From Setomelanomma holmii (Eukaryota > Ascomycota > Dothideomycetes > Pleosporales > Phaeosphaeriaceae), in NCBI GenBank assembly GCA_010015745.1, contig ML978228.1:62001-126000 (forward strand): a stretch of DNA of 64,000 bases, in the 5' to 3' direction. Every line of letters starts with the position of its first letter. Within the stretch, counting starts at the first letter, position 1. Position numbers and translations under genes: made by a program. Positions 11,294-21,022 of this stretch are shown here, one piece after another. The notes below the pieces were generated by a model. That model saw only the letters and a program-made list of their open reading frames with translations, did no database searches and was not told the DNA's origin.

Positions 11294-13176
11294 CTACAAC
11301 ATAGCAATCCCAGTAAAACTCCTCTCTACATCCTCATACACCACCTCCCTCTCCCCACTCTCCAAATCACACTCATATATCCTTCCCCCAAGATCACTCA
11401 CATACGCCTTTCCCCTCTCATTATCCAATGCTAGCCCAATCGCCTCGTTGAAATGCTTCGCCACCAGAAATTGTGCCGGCGATGCGTCTTCCTTCTCCAG
11501 CACAGGGATCCCGCCATCATCCAGCGCCACGCGATTCAGTGAATTTCCAAACGGTAACTCCCCACGATCCGTCCAGTAGAGTGCGTGACTGGTGGAGGTG
11601 GAGTTGATTTCGAGATCAATTGGCTCAGGCAACTTATCCAATATGCATGTAACATCTTCTCTCGAGTTTGGGGCGGAAGATGCGCCAGCGATATCTGCGC
11701 AGAAGATCCGGCCCTGCCCACCTTTCGAGTTCCCCTTCTGGGTCCAGTAAAACTTCCCCAGCGCGGGCGAGACTGCGATACCGACGCAGTGATCGAGTTC
11801 GTTGCCAGCGCTTGGGGAGCCGGTTTTCACGAGCATTTCCAAGTCGGTGCCGTTGTAGTTGCAGCGGTACACGGCGCAGCCTTCGCGGTCGCTAAAGTAT
11901 ATCTTTTGTGCTGCGCGGTCGAGACAGAGTTGTTTGGGCGTGTTGATTGTCCCAGGGGCGATGAGTGTGCGTAGATCTGTGCCGTCAAGTGCGGAAGATG
12001 AGAGTGTGCCGTCGGGTTTGTCGGGGACGCCCATGCAGGTCCAGAATATGCGGGACGTGGATTTGTCGATTGCGACCCCGTCGGGGATGGCGAGGGAGGA
12101 GAAGAGTACTTTGGGTTTGGTGTCTTTGGGGCCTAGAATTAGGAGCTCGCCGGAACTGAGACTTGGTTCCAGGAGCGAGAGGCCGGTGTCGAGAGCGATC
12201 ATTGTGCTTGGTATGTTGTCGGTAGATTTTGCTGCCATTGCGGCATGGTATTCTGGTGGGTAGAGTCCACCCAATTTACTCTTATCACCTAGCTTGCCTT
12301 GGTCGACGTACTCTTTCTTTAGGAAGTCCGTGGTATGCGTTGAGGGCAATCCTCGTTCAGCGATATAGTGACTCTCAATGAAAGCGACAGTATCGAGACC
12401 AACTTGATCCATTGCTTCGCAAGGCTTCGCTTTGCCCTTGATGAACATTTCCGACCATAATTCGTCAATCTGCTTTGCGTCGCTCACGCCTTCGGATAGG
12501 ATCATCAATGTCTCTCGCTTCACGGCTGCCCATAACCTGTTGAAGATGAACCCAGTCGATTCTTTCCGCGCCACGTATGGTAACGCGCCAGTTTCCCTCA
12601 GTCTGGAAGACAAGAAGGTGAAGATCTCGGGGTCGGTGAATTGATCGGTCATCAGCTCCACGACCATATTCGCAGGAGGCATGTAATAGTGCATGTTGAA
12701 CGCACGACGCTTGCCAGACTCCGAAAGTGAAATGACAATCTCTGACGACTTGTAGGAGGAGGAGTTCGTGGCGAGTAGGGCATCTTGTGGCGCGCACTTC
12801 ACCAATGTTGCAAAGGTCGAGACTTTGAGGTCCAGTTTCTCGGGAATGGCTTCAATGATGAGCCATGCCTCTTTCACAGCAGGCTCGATCTCTTCAAAGA
12901 CTTTAACTTCGCCCTTCTTGGTGCAGGTGATTAAGTTCTGGAAGGCAGCCATGTTATCTGCAGAGAACTGCAGGCATTGAGAGCGTTGTTCTGAGCTAGG
13001 ATCGTGGATGTGTACAGTGTAGCCTGCAGCTACCCAGGTGCATGCTGCGTAATGTTAGTCGTGGTTTGAGGCCATAGATGGATAAAGTGTGCAATACCGA
13101 TGCGGCGACCAAGCACACCTGCACCCAGAACAGCGACCGGGCGTGAAGCATAGTCTCGAGGTTGTTTCCACGACAT
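11294..13176 (-). CDS. 3-hydroxyacyl-CoA dehydrogenase fused to a YWTD-type beta-propeller
   Basis: Two exons, 13176-13098 and 13044-11294 (intron of 53 nt, GTATTG..CTAAC..CAG), giving 609 aa. Residues 14-60 form the NAD fold (VAVLGAGVLGRRIA at 14-27, then GYTVHIHD). The 3HCDH core follows with the FNMHYYMPP block (likely catalytic His 145) and a C-terminal 3HCDH helical part to about 310. From about 335 to the end are repeated YWTD/NHL-like blades: IFWTCMG, IYFSDREG, FYWTQKG, LYWTDRG, AYVSDLGG. The first domain is expected to oxidise a 3-hydroxyacyl or related hydroxy acid with NAD; the propeller could be a lactonase/SMP-30-like or binding module. The fusion is encoded in one exon, so it is not an annotation artefact. 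Confidence 0.8.
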
Positions 13177-14261
13177 ATTATAATGGATATGGAGAATGTA
13201 ATAAGTGTTGGGGGCTATGGTGAGAGGCAAAGACTTTCTGAAATCCCAGAACTTCTAAGTATGCCCAGATAGCTGGTTACTTATGTTGAAATCCTGTTAT
13301 CGTTTCATTGTGTGGGCATCTCTGGAATCGCGCTGAAGTACCCACGCGGAACCCTCGGCTTGGGTCGATGAAGTCACTAGCCATCATACAGATGTAGTTC
13401 AAAAGTGTAGTGGCACTGGTCTTTTCGTGCGCATCTCGCATTGGTGAACGGCGAGACGCTGTCCCGATAATGGTATACTGCCAGGTCAGAGCCGCACCGC
13501 TCCATAACATCTTTCACATATCAAAGATACAGCCTGGGAGTTGGCCTTGTCGCGATGACGTAAGTCGTGGATATTGCCTAGGCACGCAGGAACGGCGAGT
13601 GCTTTCCGATTGGCTTCGGCAAGAACGAGGCTGACTCGGCCACTGCCGCGGTAAGTGGGTCGCAATCCAGACTCGTGCGAACAATCACAGCAACACAAAC
13701 TTCGGCATCCTTCGTACGAGATGCCAACGAGTTCGAATGCTCCCCAGATTTGTTGAGACGACCAAAGATACTCGCATGAGGATATGCGCTACCTTCTTCT
13801 GCATGATATGCACTGTATTGTTACCCTGGCGTGTGCATGCCCAATGCATAGGGAGATGAAAATACTGCGACGCGAAAGTGGCTGCCTGCCTCCGAAGCAC
13901 GATTTTATACCTTCGACCTTGGTTCTCCAGATGGAAGCGAAGGACTGATGAGTGGTGGAGCCTGCAGTTTCATACATCGATATGCACTTGCTGTTCAAGA
14001 GGGTCAAAGCATTTCACACAATGGTGCATGCGCTTGTGCAGAAAGTATGCTCGTTGCGTCCTTCACGCGCTTGAGGTTCAGCAAGTTTGGAGTAAGATAC
14101 TATGGCTTGATGGAAACGCTCGATACTGCATTGTGTTGTACGAGAAGAACGAAGCGTTCATCTAGAGAACTATCGACGGAACAATCCAACCTCCTCAAGA
14201 GACGTCACGAAAGATCTCCCATGCCAGGATTTACACATTCGTTCCAAAGCCCAAGCAATCA
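13177..14261. other. Intergenic region, about 1.1 kb
   Basis: 5' flank of the dehydrogenase-propeller gene and 3' flank of the cytochrome b5 reductase gene. The open frames here are short, overlap on both strands and show no family signature. Confidence 0.4.
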
Positions 14262-15694
14262 TTAGAAACAGAAGATCTCATCCGATGTCTTCGCTACAGC
14301 TCCCGGCGGCTTGAATCCCAGTCCCTCCAAAGCCTTCTTTGACGCGTTGACCAGACCTGGCGGACCGCACAGCATGACTTTGTTTCCAGGACCCGGTGCA
14401 GGCAGCTTCTCTTTGATGAGGTCCTGATCTATATGCCCACTACCGTATATCCACTTCTCTGGCGGATGATCTAGCATATACCAGACCCTGAACTGCTTGG
14501 GATACCTTCGCGCAAAGGTATCCAGCTCCCTCCGGAGGATAATATCTTCTTCTGTCTTATTTGCAAAAATAAGTGATATCTCAGCTGTGTCGTACTCGTC
14601 TTCACATATGGCTCGAATCAGTTGGTACATCGGCGTGATCCCGGTCCCGCCGGCGATCATCCCTAACTTCTTGCACTGGCCCACTGTATGTGTGTATGCT
14701 CCCTTCGGACCTCGGAAAAGAACCTCGTCGCCGACTTGGAGACCCGCGAAGTATTTTCCAGTTAGTCGACCGTCCGGATAAATCTTGATGGTCAATTCTA
14801 AGATTCCCTGGTCGAGGTTGTTCGAGATCGGCGTGTACGATCTTGAAACGGGCTTATCGTCGATGCTGGCTTTGACGGCAACGTGCTTTCCGATGGGAAG
14901 ACCGACCACTCCTTTCGGATCTGGAAGAGCAAAAGTGTACCGATTCACGTCTCCCGACAGCGGTGTGATCTTTGTGATTTTGAGACCCTTGTACTCCTTT
15001 GGGTCGAGAAAGCCTTTCAGAAGATGAGGGCTCGTCTTCTTGACATATTGACGTTGCTTTCTATGCGACGGGTACTTCATGAAGCCGGAGTCGACTTTCG
15101 TGAACTGCTTCAGTTGCATCGCGACATAGACGGCGCGAACCGTGGAGAGGAAGCTGGCGACAGCAAAACCTGTCACAAAGTTGCGCTTCTCAACGGACAA
15201 AGCCTTGAGACCGGGAAGCTCAGAGAGGCTTCTTCTTGCCGCCCCGCCGTACAAACTTATGCAATACGCTGCACCGACCAAAGCTAGAGAGCTCGCTCCG
15301 ATGTTGACATAACTCGATGGAAGTGATCCCTTCGCCGACACCGGCGGCTCTTGCTTCACCAGTTTGACCTCTCTGGACTTCTTTGGCGCCTTTGTTTCTG
15401 TTGTCGTGCCTATGAGAAACGACTTCAAAATCTCATCCGCGTCCTCAGAGTGGCCTACGTCTGCGTATGCTTGCGTAGCATCATTTCCAGCGACTTCGAG
15501 CAAAACGTCCGCACCACCAGGATGATCTCTCAGGTACTTCGTCACATCGTAGACTGCATCAGATTGTCAGTTGCTGCGCTCGTCTTAAACTACTCCCACC
15601 AAAGCTTACCTTTGCCGGCAATGATGACCTGTAGGTCATTTCGGGTCGAGTGGTTTGAGACGTCCGCAGCAGTGAAGATTGGTAGCTCAGACAT
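14262..15694 (-). CDS. Cytochrome b5 - NADH:cytochrome b5 reductase fusion
   Basis: Two exons, 15694-15610 and 15553-14262 (intron 56 nt, GTAAGC..CTGAC..CAG), 458 aa. The N-terminal cytochrome b5 domain has the heme motif HPGG (His 39) and the second ligand in DVGHSEDA (His 63). A hydrophobic segment at about 108-125 may anchor it in the membrane. The reductase domain shows the FAD motif RSYTPIS, the NADH motif GGTGITPMYQ, CGPPG and a terminal aromatic residue. Such fusions pass electrons from NADH through FAD to heme for desaturases, hydroxylases and some P450s. It is divergent from the P450 gene, 661 bp away, and could be that enzyme's electron donor (inference from position). Confidence 0.9.
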
Positions 15695-16355
15695 GGCGAA
15701 GCAAAGTTTCACTGAATTGAGGCTCTTCGAAGAAGATGATGCTGACAGTGACAGCAGTGCGACGTAAGTACGTGTCCAGCTTTTCAAGAAGATCGCGGGC
15801 CATACTGAATTATCAAGATTGTCGCCGGTCGATAGTCGATGAGACTAAGACCTAAGCAGTAAGGCGAAGCTCATCCTCTGTTTTGATAGTTTCGCACGAA
15901 TGCACGGCAATGCCCGGATGATCCGCGCAGACCGTACCTGCCCTTGTGGCATCACTGGGGTCTAGAAAAGCTTTAGCCAAGTTGCTTCGCGCTCAATTTG
16001 AACGGAACGTCATTCTGGCGGTGCTAATGTAAGATCACCAAACAATTAGCGCAAGCATACTTCGGTATCGTGCCGAGGTAGGCTTGTTAGCGTGGGCTCC
16101 AGCCAACCGGGAAGCATTTTTTGTCGGATGTCACAAAGCTGCTCGAGACACCACTCGAAATTTGCACATGCTCACCGCTGATGCGGTATCTCTCAACAAT
16201 TGGAATACCTTGGACACCGAGGATGATGAATCGATCATCCGGGCAAGACCTGGAATTCGATTGGCGAAGGACGTGGTTGCAGGATCGAGCAAAGCGATAT
16301 ATGCCTGCGAAGTCCAAGAACATCTAACGGCATCTATTTACAACAGATTCTCGAA
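15695..16355. promoter_or_regulatory. Divergent promoter region, b5 reductase fusion / P450
   Basis: 661 bp between the divergent start codons. The plus-strand frame at 16084-16413 has no family signature and overlaps the P450 start in another frame. No specific operator was recognised. Confidence 0.35.
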
Positions 16356-18160
16356 ATGCCACCACAATCCTTCTACCTACTCGGAGATACTCCTGCGGCA
16401 GCTCGCTCTATAGCCATCAATGACGGTGCTTCCTTCTACGATTTGCAGGACTTGGTGGCTGCAAACTTTGCCATTGTTGTCGCAAGTGGTCAGTAGCACT
16501 CGTGTTCGCGGGAGGTATTCCATAGGATGTATGCTGATATTGTGTTACTGTACAGGCATCGGATTCGTGCGAAGTAACGAGCCGCTTCTAGACGTACACG
16601 ATATTCTGTCCTCAGAAGACCCAGTTGCAGTCTCTATTGACGGCTATCCTGTCCGCGAGGTGCCTGGCCCCAAAGGACAGGCCTATATTGGAAACTTCCT
16701 TGAAGTCTTTCCTGATCACCTTGGCAACCACGAGCGGCTGTTCGAAAAGTATGGTCCTATATTCCAAGAGACCAATCTAGGAGCAACGATATTCCAGACC
16801 AATAACCCAGACCTCGCTGCAATCGCTTTCGCCGAGTCGGATTTCTTTACCAAGAAAATCATTGGTGCTCATCCATTGGCTGGAATCAAAAATCCTGAGG
16901 CTGGCGTCTTCCTAGGAGATACCGACACTGCCGAGTGGAGAGCTGCCCACAAATTTCTACCTCCAGCTTTGGGACCCAAGGCTGTCCGTCATTATGCACC
17001 TACTATGCAGAAGACGATAGAGGAGGCATACAAAGTGTTTGACGAATTGGACCAGCGCAAAGAGTCCTGGAACGTGTATATGTACATGCTGAAGCTCGGC
17101 TCACAGGCCGTAGCAAAGCTAATGATGGGACTGGATCTGAAGCACTTCGAAGAGATCGACAGCCCTCTCCATGAAATTGTCCAGCTCATCGCCGAAACCT
17201 TGTCCCTGAACAAGAAGGTCACGTCGTGGGGTAGCTGGTACGCCAAAATGCCTTTCGGTAACCCGAAACTCCTACGGGACAAGCAAGCTCGGCTGTCCAC
17301 TTTGGTGGAAGATCAAGTTCGCCATGCGGAAAGCGGAGGTATTGAAGACCTTCCGCTTCAAGATGCCGCTATGCAAGCAGCCAACATGATCGGTACGTCC
17401 TCGTGGGGAATTTCTCTAAAACTCCGCCCCTATTGAGTAATTGCTAACGCACGATTTTCAACTAGATTACGCTGTGCGAGCGGCTGATAATAAGGGAGAG
17501 AAACTCCCAAAAGCCCAGCTCAAGTCAGCGATAATGGTCGCAACAGGTGCTGGTTTCACGACGACATCTTCCCTTCTCTCGTGGCTCATCTACAGTCTGG
17601 TAACCTATCCTGGAGTGCAGAAAAGGTTGCTGCAGGAGCTGATCGACAACAACTTCGACGATGAAATGGAGATGACGTCCGACTTCACCGACCAGCTCGT
17701 CTTTCTTGACCATTTCATCAAGGAAACACAACGTCGACATAACCCCTCCTTCCAGCCAGGCCGAACCGCCAAAGTCGACCTGATTCTCCCAGGTGGCTAC
17801 AGGATACCAAAAGACTCCGTCATCATACCCGCCTTGCATCATATCCATAACAATCCCTCCCTATGGAACAACCCCGCAACCTTCGATCCAGATAGATGGG
17901 ACACGCAGGAAGTAAAGAGCCGGCACAAGGCGGCGTACATACCTTTCGCGACAGGGCCGCGCATGTGCATCGGCTTCAACTTTGCCTTGCAAGAGATCAA
18001 AGTGTTCCTACCGAAGCTTGTGTATCGTTACAAGTTCTTCAGGGACGGGTCGGAGACGATCGAATATGATCCGATGTTCCAGCTGATACGGCCGAACAAC
18101 CTGTACGTGCGCGCAGAGAGGCGCGTGAAATGGCCACCGAAGTCGGAGGTGGCACCATGA
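16356..18160 (+). CDS. Cytochrome P450 with a soluble N-terminal extension
   Basis: Three exons: 16356-16488, 16556-17392 and 17466-18160 (introns GTCAGT..CTGAT..CAG and GTACGT..CTAAC..TAG), 554 aa. The heme-binding loop is FATGPRMCIGFN with the axial Cys at about 491. The I-helix is ATGAGFTTTSS and the K-helix ExxR is ETQR. The proline hinge VPGPKG comes near residue 80, preceded by a segment without any hydrophobic anchor, so this enzyme seems not to be a classical ER-anchored P450. It ends after the heme domain with no fused reductase and must use external electrons; the divergent b5/b5-reductase gene is a candidate. Substrate unknown. Confidence 0.85.
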
Positions 18161-18520
18161 TCGTGGAGGTTCTAGGTGGTGATGCGATTGAAATCATGCA
18201 CTGCGCTGCTGTTGCCTATTATGGAGGCGTGGAGCCGCAAAAGACTGTCGAAAGTATTCAAATAGGATTCACAGGCATTGTTTGAATATGTGAAATCAGC
18301 GGCGCGATGAATTTCCGTCTGCAAGCGATCGAATCTTGACTGTTTCATTTCATCTCATGAATCAGACACGAAAGGCTCTGCAATCTTCCCGAGTTTTGGT
18401 CCTACATGTGTTCGAATAAATTCCGAGTGATCCCATAATTGATACCGCAGTATTGCTCTAGGCATGGCGTGAGGCGTTGTACACGATTTCAGGTAGCGAC
18501 GCGAAACGTCGTCGTACTGC
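18161..18520. other. Spacer between P450 and transposon
   Basis: 3' flank of the P450 up to the left terminal inverted repeat. No gene seen. Confidence 0.4.
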
Positions 18521-18575
18521 ACTACCGTGGCCGTGCACCTCGTGCCCGGAATCGGCTCGTGCACGCCGAACACCA
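18521..18575 (+). repeat. Left terminal inverted repeat
   Basis: Starts ACTACCGTGGCCGTGCACCT. It matches the reverse complement of 20869-20923 with a single difference (A versus T at the 31st base). Confidence 0.85.
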
Positions 18576-19097
18576 TTTCCACCACCACAAACATGAGGCT
18601 ATTGAACCACGTGCAATAGCTGTTATCACGAAATATTCTGTATTTGTTGTCACATAGGGCATATAAACAACTTGTATTATCTATAATTTGCTGTAGACTT
18701 GATGATGCAGCCTGAGTTTGACTTTTGTACAGGAGTGTCATGTGACGCCTCCCCAACAACTGCACCCTCTCTATCAACATCAGAACGTTGTACGCGCTTC
18801 GCCTTGAAAGTGGCGCTTTGTAAGGCTTTGCGCTTGCCTAGTTAGGTTGTTTAGGCAGGTTTCTTAGTGTTTTGAGCTTCAGCTTTGCGCGCGTGTTTGG
18901 CCTCTGCCTTGGCCTTCTTCTCCTTGCGCTCAACCTTATGTTGCTCAGCCGCCACACGTCTCTCCTCCTTAAGCTTCATATTAAGAAGCTTGTTCTGCTC
19001 TCTTAGCTTCTTAGCGTCTGCTTTCTGGAGTTGCAATTGCTTCTCTTCATCCTTGCAGACACTCTCATGTACGCGGGCTTCGTGCATGGCTCAAGGC

Positions 19098-20042
19098 NNN
19101 NNNNNNNNNNNNNNNNNNNNNNNNNNNNNNNNNNNNNNNNNNNNNNNNNNNNNNNNNNNNNNNNNNNNNNNNNNNNNNNNNNNNNNNNNNNNNNNNNNNN
19201 NNNNNNNNNNNNNNNNNNNNNNNNNNNNNNNNNNNNNNNNNNNNNNNNNNNNNNNNNNNNNNNNNNNNNNNNNNNNNNNNNNNNNNNNNNNNNNNNNNNN
19301 NNNNNNNNNNNNNNNNNNNNNNNNNNNNNNNNNNNNNNNNNNNNNNNNNNNNNNNNNNNNNNNNNNNNNNNNNNNNNNNNNNNNNNNNNNNNNNNNNNNN
19401 NNNNNNNNNNNNNNNNNNNNNNNNNNNNNNNNNNNNNNNNNNNNNNNNNNNNNNNNNNNNNNNNNNNNNNNNNNNNNNNNNNNNNNNNNNNNNNNNNNNN
19501 NNNNNNNNNNNNNNNNNNNNNNNNNNNNNNNNNNNNNNNNNNNNNNNNNNNNNNNNNNNNNNNNNNNNNNNNNNNNNNNNNNNNNNNNNNNNNNNNNNNN
19601 NNNNNNNNNNNNNNNNNNNNNNNNNNNNNNNNNNNNNNNNNNNNNNNNNNNNNNNNNNNNNNNNNNNNNNNNNNNNNNNNNNNNNNNNNNNNNNNNNNNN
19701 NNNNNNNNNNNNNNNNNNNNNNNNNNNNNNNNNNNNNNNNNNNNNNNNNNNNNNNNNNNNNNNNNNNNNNNNNNNNNNNNNNNNNNNNNNNNNNNNNNNN
19801 NNNNNNNNNNNNNNNNNNNNNNNNNNNNNNNNNNNNNNNNNNNNNNNNNNNNNNNNNNNNNNNNNNNNNNNNNNNNNNNNNNNNNNNNNNNNNNNNNNNN
19901 NNNNNNNNNNNNNNNNNNNNNNNNNNNNNNNNNNNNNNNNNNNNNNNNNNNNNNNNNNNNNNNNNNNNNNNNNNNNNNNNNNNNNNNNNNNNNNNNNNNN
20001 NNNNNNNNNNNNNNNNNNNNNNNNNNNNNNNNNNNNNNNNNN
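19098..20042. other. Assembly gap (945 Ns)
   Basis: Unresolved bases inside the transposon. Long open frames computed through it are artefacts. Confidence 0.99.
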
Positions 20043-20192
20043 AGGATCTCATACTGGCTCATCTTAGGGTGCAGGAGGTCGTAATACAACTTGTACTTCA
20101 AGCCAGAATCAGCTTTGTGGCGTACAGCGTCCATACCGGTGGTCTATTTGGTAGTGAGATTAGTCTCAATCTGGTTGATGAAGCGCGTATTA

Positions 20193-20517
20193 TGGTTCTC
20201 GAAATACCAGTTACCACTTGGATCAGGGTAGGATCGGCTCGGTTTTGATGCACTACCACAGTATAAGCTCCAAATCTCGTGCAAATCTCCAGAATGCAAG
20301 GCCTTAGTACGATTAATCAATCGTATTAGAAATCTATAGGTATTGACTCTGGCTTAGCGTGCAGAGGGGTGTGAAGGTTCACAGATTTGATGAGGGCGCT
20401 AGATCTTGAGGCCTTGGCTATGCTTGGCGTGTATACGCAGGCAGTATAGGACGTACTCCTGCGCAGGATCGACCTATGCCAGATCCAGGTGGTAACTGGT
20501 ATTTCGAAAAACACCCA
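20193..20517. mobile_element. Nested 325-bp MITE-like element with TIRs and TA duplication
   Basis: Both ends read inward begin TGG and soon reach CGAAATACCAGTTACCAC followed by a TGGATC block. TA dinucleotides flank it at 20191-20192 and 20518-20519. Removing the element plus one TA joins the transposase frame so that the codons read E-A-(stop)-V-N-T-R-F, which fits the family's SWVTRF region. The interior shows no coding capacity. It is therefore a non-autonomous Tc1/mariner-like insertion into the larger transposon. Confidence 0.75.
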
Positions 20518-20868
20518 TAACCTAGGCCTCAGAGACACGTGTTTTGGCTATTGTTGACGCGAAATTTCGTATCATAGGCCTTGTAGGCGGTAGGCCATTG
20601 CTTGTTAAGTGCTCTATATAGAGTATAAGCTCGTATTCCTCTTCTGGCATAAGGGCTTGTTAGGCGGCGTATCCCTCCTTGCAAGAGCGCGTCACGCCCC
20701 TCCACCTTTTTAACAACGTAGAGCGGTCTACGCCATGTTTTGTAGCAATTATCTGGATACAGGGAGCTACGTCTGGATTGTGCAGTTCTAAATCTGCAAG
20801 CGCTGCTTCAATCAGAGCTATGGTGGTTAAGATATTGCGTATTCAAAATAGGTGTTGTGACAGTGGTT

Positions 20869-20923
20869 TGGTGTTCGGCGTGCACGAGCCGAATCCGGGC
20901 ACGAGGTGCACGGCCACGGTAGT
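20869..20923 (-). repeat. Right terminal inverted repeat
   Basis: Reverse complement of the left repeat apart from one base. It includes CGAGGTGCACGGCCACGGTA at the outer side. Confidence 0.85.
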
Positions 20924-21022
20924 CGCCCCTGCATCCACGAATCCACAACCACACCAAAAGACTCCCAAGTCACGACATGATTTCATATTGATGCGTTTCT
21001 TGACTTCGCTGCAGATTTTGCC

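Larger units (their letters stand above)
18851..20835 (-). pseudogene. Fot1/pogo-like transposase remnant
   Basis: Minus-strand pieces in family order. An HTH region (HGVDRSTLLKRWRGVTRSC) leads to LPPTRPMIRNFAS; then, after the nested insertion, TTGMDAVRHKADSGLKYKLY and LLHPKMSQYEIL run into the N gap. Beyond the gap, 19087-18851 is the Lys/Glu-rich coiled coil (KLREQNKLLNMKLKEERRVA) ending at a TAA. In-frame stops lie at 20660-20662 (TAA), 20522-20524 (TAG) and 20144-20146 (TAG). By family comparison they sit at Gln or Trp positions, consistent with C-to-T changes. Not functional. Confidence 0.75.
18521..20923 (-). mobile_element. Fot1/pogo-like DNA transposon, decayed
   Basis: About 2.4 kb (945 nt of it Ns) bounded by near-perfect 55-bp terminal inverted repeats at 18521-18575 and 20869-20923. 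Inside are minus-strand transposase remnants with a psq-type helix-turn-helix and the start of the DDE domain. If the true ends lie 4 bp further in, both sides are flanked by TA, the usual target of this superfamily; as drawn the flanks are not identical. In-frame stops and a nested element show it is dead. The Ns probably hide the catalytic DDE core. Confidence 0.8.

Noticed and set aside
18885..20248. Long open frames of 350-400 codons through the N run
   Set aside because: They are made of unknown residues; the Ns contain no stops by definition.
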